A stretch of 33,022 nucleotides of DNA, taken from Thermoplasmata archaeon. Lineage in GTDB: Archaea; Thermoplasmatota; Thermoplasmata; RBG-16-68-12. The stretch lies in assembly GCA_035632695.1 (NCBI GenBank), contig DASQGG010000042.1:1-33022 (forward strand). The letters are read 5' to 3'. The notes below the pieces were generated by a model. That model worked only from the letters and a program-made list of their open reading frames with translations, searched no databases and was not told the origin of the DNA. Within the stretch, counting starts at the first letter, position 1, and the number at the start of each line of letters is the position of its first letter. Position numbers and translations under genes: made by a program. Below, in pieces: positions 1-7,097 of the stretch.

Positions 1-569
1 ACATGCTCGATTGCGACGTCAGCGTGCTCCCCAGTGATCATGATCGCCGCGTGGAGCGCGTCAATCGCCGGTAGGCCGCAGCAGAACCATCCTTGTGTCG
101 GTACGTCATACGGCTCGCTCAGGGTCATGGCCGTAACCGCAAAGCTCCCGTTAAGAAAGACGAACATGTCGGGCCAGGGGTTCTGGGGACCGGGCTGGAC
201 GGTCCAGAAGGGATCGGCGGTGGGCGATGGCAAGTTAGGGAGTGCCTGTACTATGGTCCTCCCTTCGCCCATGCCTAGGAAGCTCCCGCGGAACTCGTGG
301 GCCACGATCTGGGCCGTGTAGAACGTGCCCTTCGTCAGCTGAACGGTGCACCTCGAACTCGAAGAAGCGCAGCCGTCGAACGCAGCCTGGATGTTCGCCG
401 TATCATCGACCCCGTTCGGCTTGACCGTGTACGTGTGGGTCGCGGCATTATAGGCGAGGTACCCGCCCTTGGCCGCGGCTGCGGGCGGAAGCGCGACGAC
501 CCAACCCAAAACGAAAATGGCGATCGCAAATGCGACGACACACTTTCGAGTCACCCGATAGGACTCCAC
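1..569 (-). CDS. Secreted beta-helix (pectate-lyase-like) protein, partial, runs off left edge
   Basis: This minus-strand frame stays open from a GTG codon at 569 to the left edge, 189 codons. The first residues, after a short basic stretch, form a signal peptide (hydrophobic AFAIAIFVLGWVVAL, then an Ala-rich cleavage region near residue 34). The mature part carries NGVDDTANIQAAFDGC and later GSFLGMGEGRTIVQ. These are typical of the first coils of right-handed beta-helix or pectate-lyase-like folds, in which a region is defined as present or absent for a set of sites. Stops TAG and TAA lie upstream in frame, and GTG is the only strong start between them and the signal peptide. The role is probably extracellular or cell-wall associated. 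The substrate cannot be told. The giant surface protein at 16349-20008 has the same kind of domain, so the genome uses this fold repeatedly. Confidence 0.75.
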   Translation of the reverse strand, partial: MESYRVTRKCVVAFAIAIFVLGWVVALPPAAAAKGGYLAYNAATHTYTVKPNGVDDTANIQAAFDGCASSSSRCTVQLTKGTFYTAQIVAHEFRGSFLGMGEGRTIVQALPNLPSPTADPFWTVQPGPQNPWPDMFVFLNGSFAVTAMTLSEPYDVPTQGWFCCGLPAIDALHAAIMITGEHADVAIEH

Positions 570-852
570 GATGAACCCCCACGCGTGCTTCAGTGTCTCA
601 CGGTTACATGATAGTTACTAGTCCCCGCTCAGCTGAGCGTGATGGAGTCCCTAAAGCCCGAGCCCGTCACTGGGGGAACGGGCTGTTGCAATGCTATCGC
701 AGCAAGCCCTTCCAGCGATTGGAGGCGATGGGGTTCGGGGCATCTTCTTCCTTTCAGTAGTTTGAATCCCGCGGGGATTCGAACTCGTTATCTGAAACTC
801 CGGGCCGGCTTTGCCAGCCTCGCACGAGCGGCATAGATTCTGCCACAGACGA
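570..852. other. Intergenic region with two dyad symmetries, no gene seen
   Basis: No convincing coding frame is visible. Two hairpin-capable inverted repeats stand out: AGCCCGT (661-667) with ACGGGCT (678-684), loop of 10; and GAATCCC (763-769 region) with GGGATTC separated by GCG, extended by TT/AA pairs. Both lie 3' of the minus-strand gene ending at 853, so they could act in transcription termination or RNA processing. The second also contains a GTTCGAATCCC string on the minus strand resembling a tRNA T-arm, but no cloverleaf can be completed. Confidence 0.4.
661..684. terminator. Possible hairpin terminator or RNA structure
   Basis: Seven-base perfect arms AGCCCGT and ACGGGCT with a ten-base loop lie between the 853 gene and the start of the left-edge secreted protein gene. 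No T-run follows on either strand, so a terminator role is only a guess. Confidence 0.25.
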
Positions 853-1698
853 CTACGTCTGGCTCTGTGACTCCGATTGGGACTCGAGGGAGGACTCGGA
901 ACCTGAAAGGACCGTTTCGGGGTCGCCGATGATGTACGTCTCCCGGAGGCGGGACAGGTAGCCGCCGCGGAGGTCGCGGATCGCGCCTTGGCCCGGACGG
1001 ATGGAGCCGTACGGGATCCGCGGGTTGAATTCACCCTTGATCACGGGCGTGTGGCACAAAGGGCACTTATGCCACTTGGACCGTCCGTGGCGGTGGCCAT
1101 TGCCTAGGCTCGCGGACACGATATGGCTCGCGGGGCGGCTCGAGGCCCGCGGGGGCTTCCACGGGAGGAGGAGCTCCCCGGGAGCCCACCCCTCATCGCC
1201 GTCCCGTTGCAGGAGGAACCCGTCGATCGACCGAAGGAGCTCGTCCTCGGTGGGCCGCGGGATCTCCGGTTTCGGAGACAGGCGGGAGCGGGTGAGGTCG
1301 GAGGCGCCCCGGAACGGGGGCGTGCCCTTGGGCGCGGACGTGAGGACGCCTCCGTGGGGGAGCCGGCGGAGGACGCGCGACCCGATGCGCATGGAGACGA
1401 GCGTCCAGCCGGGATCCGCGATGGGGTTCGCCACGACCATGAGCTTCTCAAGCCCCTGCCACAACGTGACCTCGGTCTCGGAGGGCGGGCGGCTGTCGAG
1501 CAGGTTCTCGGGCTCGGCGTCGGAGTCGCGTCCGTCGAAGCGGACGCGGAGGTGGCCGAGGGAGCCGCGCTCGATCCGGCCGTCCGGACCCTCGACCGTA
1601 GCGAGGCCGAGGGAGCCCATGCGCGGCTGGGTCCGCCGCATGGTCCGCTCGACCAGGAAGAAGGCCGCAGCCTCGTGCTCGTTCGCTCGCCGCAGCAT
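853..1698 (-). CDS. Protein of unknown function with HxH and CxxCH cluster
   Basis: About 281 residues when started at ATG 1698. A longer frame starts with GTG at 1725, but an AT-rich box (TTTTTAG on the minus strand, about 1725-1731) sits right there and would place the transcript start just upstream of 1698, so the ATG is preferred. No family was recognised. The N-terminal half looks globular and beta-rich (FFLVERTMRRTQPRMGSLGL, then a strand-rich stretch). Residues around 215-230 hold HRHGRSKWHKCPLCH, which might bind a metal, although a second CxxC pair is missing. The C-terminus ends in a low-complexity Ser/Glu/Gln tail, probably disordered. It is likely cytoplasmic, with no signal or membrane segment, and stands alone between two intergenic gaps. 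The reading frame itself is well supported by codon pattern and length. Confidence 0.65.
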   Translation of the reverse strand: MLRRANEHEAAAFFLVERTMRRTQPRMGSLGLATVEGPDGRIERGSLGHLRVRFDGRDSDAEPENLLDSRPPSETEVTLWQGLEKLMVVANPIADPGWTLVSMRIGSRVLRRLPHGGVLTSAPKGTPPFRGASDLTRSRLSPKPEIPRPTEDELLRSIDGFLLQRDGDEGWAPGELLLPWKPPRASSRPASHIVSASLGNGHRHGRSKWHKCPLCHTPVIKGEFNPRIPYGSIRPGQGAIRDLRGGYLSRLRETYIIGDPETVLSGSESSLESQSESQSQT

Positions 1699-1723
1699 GC
1701 GAGGGAGATGTGGGCGCGAGCCC

Positions 1724-1736
1724 ACTAAAAACTATC
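1724..1736 (-). promoter_or_regulatory. TATA-like box for the 853-1698 gene
   Basis: The minus strand reads GATAGTTTTTAGT, an AT-rich island in GC-rich DNA about 27-33 bases before ATG 1698. This fits an archaeal leaderless promoter. Confidence 0.45.
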
Positions 1737-2049
1737 GGGGAGCCCGTCAAAAAGTGTTCCACTCGATCCTGGGAGCTTGGTTCGAGGGCGGAGGCCGGGT
1801 TCGTCATGGTGGGACTCATTCGTCCTAGGCCCGACCGGTTCTTCGGCTGCCACGCCAGCGTCACGGGATTCTTCCTGCCAGCGATTGGCGTGGGGATCCT
1901 GGTCCATCTCGTGAACACCCCGTGAACGAGTCCGCCCACCAGGCCTTCGGAGCGAGTCGACATCGAAGCACCGTGTCCCGCATCGTTCGCGTCCCCGAGT
2001 CGGCCCGGACGGGCGATGCGTGCGCGGGCCGTTGGAGGGCTCCCATCGG
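1737..2049. other. Intergenic region, no convincing gene
   Basis: About 310 bases between a divergently read promoter and the end of the membrane-protein gene at 2050. A 39-residue plus frame from ATG 1806 (ending near 1925, with a hydrophobic stretch GFFLPAIGVGILVHLV) is the only candidate small gene. It has no clear ribosome site or promoter box, so it is not called. Nothing else is seen. Confidence 0.3.
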
Positions 2050-2727
2050 TCAGGACGACGGCGCCTGTCTCGGAGTCGACAGGGCCACCCTGGAGACCTC
2101 TTGGCTCGCGAGGAAGCCCCAGAACATGAGCGCGATGCCGATGAGCTCGCTCAGGTAGAGGGCCCACGGGATCCCGAACCGGGCGAGGGAGCCTCCGGCG
2201 GCGACCACGAGGGCGCCGATGGCGATCCAGGCGTTGAACGCGAGGCGGGTCTTCCAGTAGGAATAGGCGGCCACGCCGATCAGGGCGAGACTCCCCGGGA
2301 TCGTGAACACGGGCGACCAGAGGCGGACCGACTCCGCGAAGCCGTCCCCGCCCGGAATCGGCAGGAGGAAGGCGCTCGCATTCACGCTCGCGTTCGCGAG
2401 GATCCACGCGAACGCGAGGAATAAGACCGCCGTGTAGGCCGCGAACGCGTACCCGCCCCGGCGGCTCACCAGGAAGAGCGATCCGACCCCAAGGACCGCG
2501 ACCAAGGGGGCCGCGACCAGATAGTAGACCTTGTAGATGCCCTCGCTCCAACCGTAGGCTTCGGCCAGGAACTGGGTGAAGGCCGCGAGGGCGTAGAGCC
2601 CGAGGCCGACGGACCAGGCCAGCTGGTACCGCTTCCGGCGGCCGAGCCACTGGCGGAACACGAGGGCCGAGAACAGCACGCTCACGGCGGTGGCTCCGAG
2701 GGAAACCGCGGCACCTGCGAGACTCAT
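2050..2727 (-). CDS. Polytopic membrane protein, about seven TM helices
   Basis: 225 residues. Hydrophobic segments alternate with short loops throughout: roughly residues 3-25, 35-57, 66-87, 93-113, 135-155, 163-183 and 190-210, giving about seven helices. The N-terminus is hydrophobic from the start (MSLAGAAVSLGATAVSVLFSALVF) and is probably a first helix rather than a cleaved signal. No catalytic motif or known family was recognised; the profile is like small archaeal integral membrane sensors of unknown role. The start is well fixed: TTTAAG on the minus strand at 2754-2759 lies 27 bases upstream of ATG 2727, as in a leaderless transcript. The gene is transcribed alone, away from the transglutaminase-like gene's 3' end. 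Confidence 0.75.
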   Translation of the reverse strand: MSLAGAAVSLGATAVSVLFSALVFRQWLGRRKRYQLAWSVGLGLYALAAFTQFLAEAYGWSEGIYKVYYLVAAPLVAVLGVGSLFLVSRRGGYAFAAYTAVLFLAFAWILANASVNASAFLLPIPGGDGFAESVRLWSPVFTIPGSLALIGVAAYSYWKTRLAFNAWIAIGALVVAAGGSLARFGIPWALYLSELIGIALMFWGFLASQEVSRVALSTPRQAPSS

Positions 2728-2753
2728 GGGCGGTGGGACCGCCGACGCCTTCC

Positions 2754-2759
2754 TTAAAC
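2754..2759 (-). promoter_or_regulatory. TATA box (TTTAAG) for the 2050-2727 gene
   Basis: TTTAAG, read on the minus strand, lies 27 bases before ATG 2727. Spacing and composition match archaeal TATA boxes feeding leaderless mRNAs. Confidence 0.6.
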
Positions 2760-2866
2760 CTACGCGAACCGGGTCAGCCTAACGGCGATGACGGCGCCCG
2801 GCTGGATCGATGGCCACATCACCGTGATGTGATGCGGGAGGAGGACGGCTCGCGGCGCCCAGGGCC

Positions 2867-3790
2867 CTACGCGGGCAGCCGGCTGCGCCGCGGACGCGCC
2901 ACCGGGCTGAACGTCCAGACCGTCCGGGGAGGGCGCAGCGTGCGGTCCGAAACGAACATCCGGTGAATCGGCCCGAGCGCCTCGTTGCCTCCTTGCGTGA
3001 GGTCGGCGATGCGGTCGTACCGGCGCAGTTCGCGCGGCGTGGGTTCCGCGTCCGGGTTCATGGGTCCCCAGCTGTCCCAGAGCAGCAGTTCGCGTCGGTT
3101 GAGGGCCGCGAGGTCGAGAAGCAGGCGCGTTCGGACGAACCAGGAGCCCCGCAGGGGGCCTCGAGGCTCCACGCCAAACGACAGAGGGTCCGCCTCCGAT
3201 CGCCGACACATCTGCCAGGCTCGACCTCCGACGAGGAAGCGGTCCCGGGGCACGTCGGTCGGGTCGAACGTCAACCGGTTGTACCGCGCGAGCGGCTCGC
3301 TCTGCTCGGGGTCGACGAGCCGCCAGCGGCCGCTCGTCCGATCCCAGACCTCCGCAATTGTATGGTCGACGTGGAACTCGGCGGGGAGGTCGCGGAAGTA
3401 CGTCGCGAACCCGACCCGGACCCGGGTCGGGATCCCCTGGTGGCGGGCCATCGAACAGAACAGGACGGCGAAATCGCGGCAACAGCCCACGATCCGACGT
3501 GCGACGGGGCGTGGCTCCGTCAGAGGGCGGGCGTCCAACGCCTTGATCCGGGTCAGCATCTTCGACACCAGGCGCAGATCGACCTCCTTCATCCGCTCCC
3601 GCGAGGGTCGGGTCCGTCCAAGCCTCGGGTCCTTGTAGTGAACGATGAGTCCCTGGACGGCTCGACAGAGGTCGGGCACATTGGTCGCGAGGTTGTTGTA
3701 GAGCCCGCGCCCCCTTCCGGGGTCGGTGAAGGGGCTCTGGCGCGTGTAGCCTGCGACTCCCGCGGGGAGCCGGACCGTCCGGTCGCGCAT
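2867..3790 (-). CDS. Transglutaminase-like protein
   Basis: 307 residues, no signal peptide, so probably cytoplasmic. The centre matches the transglutaminase-like cysteine-peptidase fold. Cys104 sits in GCCRDFAVLFCSMARHQGIP, followed by the usual VRVGFATYF strand. His143 is in HVDHTIAEVWD, and Asp160 is in GRWRLVDPE. These three form the expected Cys-His-Asp catalytic triad in the right order and spacing. The family includes peptidases, amidases and protein cross-linkers, so the substrate is open. About 140 further residues after the core are Arg-rich and contain no recognised domain. The ATG at 3790 is supported by TTATAA read on the minus strand at 3815-3820, 25 bases upstream. The gene is divergent from the small membrane protein starting at 3938. 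Confidence 0.85.
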   Translation of the reverse strand: MRDRTVRLPAGVAGYTRQSPFTDPGRGRGLYNNLATNVPDLCRAVQGLIVHYKDPRLGRTRPSRERMKEVDLRLVSKMLTRIKALDARPLTEPRPVARRIVGCCRDFAVLFCSMARHQGIPTRVRVGFATYFRDLPAEFHVDHTIAEVWDRTSGRWRLVDPEQSEPLARYNRLTFDPTDVPRDRFLVGGRAWQMCRRSEADPLSFGVEPRGPLRGSWFVRTRLLLDLAALNRRELLLWDSWGPMNPDAEPTPRELRRYDRIADLTQGGNEALGPIHRMFVSDRTLRPPRTVWTFSPVARPRRSRLPA

Positions 3791-3814
3791 CAGGCCACGA
3801 ACGCTCGCGCCACC

Positions 3815-3820
3815 TTATAA
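3815..3820 (-). promoter_or_regulatory. TATA box (TTATAA) for the transglutaminase-like gene
   Basis: TTATAA lies 25 bases upstream of ATG 3790 on the minus strand, the normal position for a leaderless archaeal transcript. Confidence 0.6.
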
Positions 3821-3888
3821 TCGTTCTCCGGAGGCCAGGTTCGACGCATGACCCTCTGGCGTCGACCGACGATCGCCCGCGGCTCCGC

Positions 3889-3908
3889 CGGAAGGGCTAT
3901 GCCGCGAC
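3889..3908 (+). promoter_or_regulatory. Recurrent element GGAAGGGCTATGCCGCGAC (copy 1)
   Basis: One of four related elements (others near 4526, 5073 and 6380). It precedes ATG 3938 by about 30-45 bases. The GGAAGGGC part resembles the CGAAGGGC stretch just before the TTTAAG box at 30854, so it may be a BRE plus degenerate TATA promoter. Confidence 0.4.
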
Positions 3909-3937
3909 GGGGCGATGCGGCCGCGGGGAGTGGAGAG

Positions 3938-4474
3938 ATGCAACCGACTGCGTCACCGCCACCGATGCCCGTGCCGACGCCGGGAATGCGAGGCCGCGGG
4001 TGGGGTTCTTGGATGGTCGTCGTGGGGGGACTCGCGGTCGCCCTCGGCACGGTCGTCACGGGGAACACCTTGTGGGACATCGGGGTGGTGTTCGGCGGGT
4101 TGTACACCGGGTCGATGCCCCCCGCCGTCTTTCAGCGACTCCTGGAGGAAGTCGGGACTCTCACGGCCATCGGAGCCGTGCTTTCGGCGGCGGGCTTTCT
4201 GCTCGTCTTCGTAGGGGTTGCCATCGCCTTCCGAGACCCGTGCAGGGCGCCGCGGCGGATCACGCGCCGGACGTTCGCAATCCTAGTCCTGGGGGGTTCG
4301 CTCGTTGCCGCCGGGTTCGTGGCCTTCGGCGTGTTCAGTCTCTACTCCAACTCCTCCCAACCACTCCTCGTCGGTTACCAAGTGCTGTATTCCCTTGACC
4401 TCGCTGGGCGAATCGTCGAGGCGGTCGGGTTCTTCGTTGCGTTCGCCGGGCTCGCCCATGCGATTCGTCGGTGA
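3938..4474 (+). CDS. Small membrane protein, four TM helices
   Basis: 178 residues from ATG 3938. An in-frame start at 3848 would run through the promoter-like element at 3889-3908, so the later start is preferred. After a Pro-rich cytoplasmic lead (PTASPPPMPVPTPG) come four hydrophobic segments: WMVVVGGLAVALGTVVTG, LTAIGAVLSAAGFLLVFVG, AILVLGGSLVAAGFVAFGV and IVEAVGFFVAFAGLAHAI. Short loops separate them, with no conserved polar residues inside the membrane that would suggest transport or catalysis. No family was recognised. It resembles the proteins at 5187-5738 and 6420-7040 in size, helix number and promoter type, which suggests a local set of distantly related paralogues, though this is not shown by alignment. 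Confidence 0.65.
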   Translation: MQPTASPPPMPVPTPGMRGRGWGSWMVVVGGLAVALGTVVTGNTLWDIGVVFGGLYTGSMPPAVFQRLLEEVGTLTAIGAVLSAAGFLLVFVGVAIAFRDPCRAPRRITRRTFAILVLGGSLVAAGFVAFGVFSLYSNSSQPLLVGYQVLYSLDLAGRIVEAVGFFVAFAGLAHAIRR

Positions 4475-4525
4475 CGACGGGAGGATGGGACGGTCCGCCG
4501 GACCCGGTTGTCCCTAGGGAGTCGG

Positions 4526-4541
4526 AAGGGCTATGCCGCCA
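4526..4541 (+). promoter_or_regulatory. Recurrent element GGAAGGGCTATGCCGC (copy 2)
   Basis: Almost identical to the copy at 3889. It lies about 60 bases before ATG 4599 and also contains an in-frame ATG (4533), which would be an unlikely start if the element is a promoter. Confidence 0.4.
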
Positions 4542-4598
4542 CAGGTCCATATCGCATCGCAGCGTGGAGGGACTCGAACGCCGACCGATTCGCGGCCG

Positions 4599-5018
4599 AT
4601 GCCTCCGCACGGATTCTACGTGCAGCTCACCGCAGCGGTCGTCGTCGCCCTCGTGGCCTTGACCGGCATCCTTGTCTTCGCGTCCCTGCCGCCAGGGCCA
4701 GAGCCGGACGTGGTCCTCGTGTCCGCCACAACCACCTACGAGGGGTGCTCCGGAGGCATGACGACCTACAACTACTCCTTCCGGATTGTGAATCCGCGCG
4801 CCTCGTACGTGCGGGCAGGACTCGAAGTCTACGCGGACAACATGTCGACGGGGATTTCCTATTTCTACCTGCGGCCGCGGTCGACGCAAGCCGCTTGGAT
4901 GTACCTTGGGTTCGTGGGCTGCGGTTCGCACGTCATCCGAGGCAACCTCACCCTGGTTCAGGACATTCCCTCGACGTGGATGCCGACCTCTGTCTCGGGT
5001 CTCGGCCGCAACGAGTAA
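4599..5018 (+). CDS. Small secreted or membrane-anchored protein
   Basis: 139 residues from ATG 4599. The frame is open from 4533, but that ATG lies inside the recurrent promoter-like element. An N-terminal helix (VQLTAAVVVALVALTGILVFASL) acts as signal or anchor. The remaining ~105 residues would lie outside the cell. They include one Cys pair candidate (CSGG early and GCGSH late), two N-glycosylation sequons (NYS, NMS, plus NLT near the end), and alternating strand-like segments such as TTYNYSFRIVNPRASYVRAGLEVYAD, which looks like a small Ig-like beta-sandwich. No family was recognised. In architecture it parallels the protein at 15707-16285, so both may be surface-exposed accessory proteins. 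Confidence 0.65.
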   Translation: MPPHGFYVQLTAAVVVALVALTGILVFASLPPGPEPDVVLVSATTTYEGCSGGMTTYNYSFRIVNPRASYVRAGLEVYADNMSTGISYFYLRPRSTQAAWMYLGFVGCGSHVIRGNLTLVQDIPSTWMPTSVSGLGRNE

Positions 5019-5072
5019 GCCGCGACCCGGGAGGCCGGGGCACCGTGCCTCGCCAGTCGCCCCCGAGTCGGG

Positions 5073-5094
5073 CCTGAACGGCTTTGCCGCGAGC
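5073..5094. promoter_or_regulatory. Recurrent element, diverged copy 3 (CTGAACGGCTTTGCCGCGAG)
   Basis: Sits between the ends of two convergent genes (5018 and 5187) with no plus-strand gene after it. This weakens a simple promoter reading for the whole family of elements. Confidence 0.3.
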
Positions 5095-5186
5095 GCGGTG
5101 CGACGCTCCGCTCCTCCGGTGGCAAGTTTGGGTTTCTGGGGCCGTCCGCCCGCGCAACGGAGGAGTGGATGGGAGGTCCCCGAGAG

Positions 5187-5738
5187 CTACACGCCGGGCG
5201 GCCGAGGCTCTCCGTCGCGCGCGACCCGGCGCCTCCATGGGATCAGCAGGAACGCCCCGGCCACGAACGCGAGGCCTGCGAGCACGATGACCCCGTTCCA
5301 GAGTAGCGCCTGGTTCGCGAGGTCCGCGCAGGCCTGGCTCTGGGGCGGGACTCTGCAGCTAGCTCCCTGCTGCGCGTGGCCGATGTCGTAGAGGCGGATG
5401 GGCGCAAACCAGACCCCGAACCCCGCGGCGAGGATCAGGCCAATCCCGAGGAGGACCGCCCCGACCCTAGCCCTGGCCGCCCTCGGAACGTGAAAGAGTC
5501 TGACACCGTCCGAGGCTCGAGGAAGCTTCCGCGACAGCGCGAGGATCACGATCCCGACGACCGAGAGGACTCCGCCAAAGACCATGGCGAACGTGCCTAC
5601 GTCGCGATAGGGATACACGTGCAGACAGTACGAGGCAAAGCTGGGAGAGCACACGGCGTAGGACCACGCGCCGTACCCTACCATGGCGGCGAGGAGGCCC
5701 ACCAGGAGGACCCCGACGCCGGCTCCCTTATACGTCAT
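5187..5738 (-). CDS. Small membrane protein, four TM helices
   Basis: 183 residues from ATG 5738 (MTYKGAGVG). An upstream ATG at 5936 would add 66 Arg/Pro-rich residues of non-coding character, and an AT-rich box (AAAAGTATC, minus strand, 5771-5779) lies between the two, so the later start is preferred. Four hydrophobic segments are visible: GVGVLLVGLLAAMVGYGAWSY, TFAMVFGGVLSVVGIVILALS, VGAVLLGIGLILAAGFGVWFA and GVIVLAGLAFVAGAFLLIPW. The external loops each carry a pair of cysteines (CSPSFASYC; CRVPPQSQAC), well suited to disulfides. The C-terminal tail is basic and faces the cytoplasm. No family was recognised. It is convergent with the 4599 gene. Confidence 0.65.
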   Translation of the reverse strand: MTYKGAGVGVLLVGLLAAMVGYGAWSYAVCSPSFASYCLHVYPYRDVGTFAMVFGGVLSVVGIVILALSRKLPRASDGVRLFHVPRAARARVGAVLLGIGLILAAGFGVWFAPIRLYDIGHAQQGASCRVPPQSQACADLANQALLWNGVIVLAGLAFVAGAFLLIPWRRRVARDGEPRPPGV

Positions 5739-5770
5739 CCCTTCGGGGCCGTCAAGCCCGTGGCGCGGCT

Positions 5771-5787
5771 GATACTTTTCGGTTCCG
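5771..5787 (-). promoter_or_regulatory. BRE/TATA-like promoter for the 5187-5738 gene
   Basis: The minus strand reads GGAACCGAAAAGTATC: a CCGAAA BRE-like part followed by an AT-rich box, 33-45 bases before ATG 5738. Confidence 0.5.
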
Positions 5788-5936
5788 TTCGCGCAGGAAC
5801 GGCTCGTCAGCCTCCGAGGCGAGTTCCTGAAATGGGAGGGTTCCTGACGTGCCGGTGAGCGTCGCCTCGGACGAGGAGCTTCGCGGCTGGATTCGGGCGG
5901 CAGCCCCCGCGCCCGCAGGGACGCGTCTCGGGTCAC

Positions 5937-5953
5937 TTAGGCACGCCTAAATA
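5937..5953 (+). promoter_or_regulatory. TATA box overlapped by a perfect TTAGGC-AC-GCCTAA dyad
   Basis: TAAATA (5948-5953) lies 29 bases before ATG 5977. The inverted repeat TTAGGC (5937-5942) and GCCTAA (5945-5950), spaced by AC, overlaps the BRE/TATA. A protein bound there would block transcription, so this is a good repressor-operator candidate for the GYD gene. Confidence 0.5.
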
Positions 5954-5976
5954 TGCCATGGGCGATGCCGCCCGTC

Positions 5977-6243
5977 ATGATCTTCATCACGCTGGTGAAA
6001 TTCCGGAGGAAGCCGACGAAAGCGGACCTGGCCGAGACGGACAAGACGTTCGCACTCCAGGCAAAAATGGGAATCAAGAACCTCGCGTTGTACTGGTCGT
6101 TCGGCCGCTACGATGCCGTGCGGATCTTCGAGGCCCCCGACGAGAAGACCGCCATGAAGGCGCTTACGAAGGCGCCGGAGTATGTCGTCACGGAGACCAT
6201 GCTCGCCCTGACCCGGGCAGACGTGGATAAGCTCCTAGACTAG
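5977..6243 (+). CDS. GYD domain protein
   Basis: 88 residues from ATG 5977 (MIFITLVKFRRKPTKAD). The upstream in-frame ATG at 5953 lies in the TATA box, and GYD proteins normally begin with just such an FITLVK strand, so the later start is taken. The sequence carries the family's signature GRYDAVRIFEAPDEKTAMKAL and continues VTETMLALTRADVDKLL, close to full length (about 90 residues). GYD proteins are small ferredoxin-like alpha/beta proteins of unknown biochemical role, common in bacteria and archaea. It is single-gene, cytoplasmic, and preceded by an operator-like dyad. Confidence 0.88.
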   Translation: MIFITLVKFRRKPTKADLAETDKTFALQAKMGIKNLALYWSFGRYDAVRIFEAPDEKTAMKALTKAPEYVVTETMLALTRADVDKLLD

Positions 6244-6377
6244 GCCACTCTGCGAGGCGGTGACTCGGGCGCGCTGCATCGAACGAGGTAGCCGCGCAAG
6301 CCGAATCGGTGACAGCCTACCACGCAGCCGGCAGTGCGAGCGAGCGGGGACGTGATGCGCGGTCTGACCCCGAGTGG

Positions 6378-6397
6378 GCCGGAAGGGCTTTGCCGCG
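6378..6397 (+). promoter_or_regulatory. Recurrent element GCCGGAAGGGCTTTGCCGCG (copy 4)
   Basis: The same element as near 3889 and 4526. It is centred about 33 bases before ATG 6420, the right place for an archaeal promoter. Confidence 0.45.
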
Positions 6398-6419
6398 ACG
6401 AGAGGATGGGGCTGTCGGC

Positions 6420-7040
6420 ATGCCATACGCGGGCGCCCATGGTCGCCGCGGGTCGCGGATCTTCTCCGTAGGAGCGATACTGCTCCTCATTTCGGCTGTC
6501 CTGGAGCTGAGGCTCTTTCTCGGCTACGGACTCGACCTCAACGCGTTCATCGCGCTCTTCGTGGTCGCCGCCATCGTGGCGCTCGCGGGCCTCGTCACCA
6601 TGACGGTCGGCCTGCACCTTCGAAGGCCGGGGGAGAAGATTTTCGGCATCTGGCCGGACATGAACAGTCGACACAAAGGCATCGCTCTGGCGGTCCTCGG
6701 TGTCCTGCCACTCTTGGTTGGAATGTACTTCCTGTGGTTCGCATGCTCCGCCTCGGGCCTGATCGCCTCGTCCACCGCCGGAGCCTCCGCAACGGCGCTG
6801 GTCTGCGAGCCTTCCGTCAGCCTCGTAGGCATCGCGCTGGCGGCTCTGGGCGCTGACCTGATCGTCCTGGGCTTCCTGATCGTCCGGTGGGACAGAACCG
6901 GGTTCGCCAGAATCAGGTTTGCCAAAGCCCGCTTATTCCGGGACGGTCTCGAGGGAGGAACTGCTCCGCCCCGTTCGCCCCACAAGCGGCCTGAAGGGAA
7001 GCGTCGCCGAGCCGCGAACGAGAAGCCTGCAGGTCCTTAA
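6420..7040 (+). CDS. Membrane protein, four TM helices with basic tail
   Basis: 206 residues from ATG 6420. The in-frame ATG at 6309 is upstream of the promoter-like element and is rejected. Four hydrophobic segments are visible: IFSVGAILLLISAVLELRLFLGY, FIALFVVAAIVALAGLVTMTVG, IALAVLGVLPLLVGMYFLWFAC and SLVGIALAALGADLIVLGFLIV. After the last helix, about 55 residues form a strongly basic Arg/Lys/Pro-rich cytoplasmic tail (RRRAANEK near the end). No known family. Size, helix count and the upstream element are shared with the gene at 3938. It is convergent with the small gene at 7098. Confidence 0.65.
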   Translation: MPYAGAHGRRGSRIFSVGAILLLISAVLELRLFLGYGLDLNAFIALFVVAAIVALAGLVTMTVGLHLRRPGEKIFGIWPDMNSRHKGIALAVLGVLPLLVGMYFLWFACSASGLIASSTAGASATALVCEPSVSLVGIALAALGADLIVLGFLIVRWDRTGFARIRFAKARLFRDGLEGGTAPPRSPHKRPEGKRRRAANEKPAGP

Positions 7041-7097
7041 GCGGTGTCGCATCGACTCGAGGGGCACATCAACGGGGCGCGGCTTGGTCCTCCACGG

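Noticed and set aside
740-850. tRNA-like string on the minus strand (GTTCGAATCCC, with a D-arm-like GAGGCTGGCAAAGCC upstream)
   Set aside because: T-stem and acceptor halves do not pair, and no anticodon stem can be closed around TTTCAGA. At most a remnant, or chance; the same bases form the simpler GAATCCC/GGGATTC hairpin.
1806-1925. Possible 39-residue membrane peptide
   Set aside because: No promoter box or ribosome site at the right distance, and no recognised family.
4560-4580. GGACTCGAAC string resembling the complement of a tRNA T-arm
   Set aside because: No cloverleaf can be built, and it lies in the upstream part of a coding frame.
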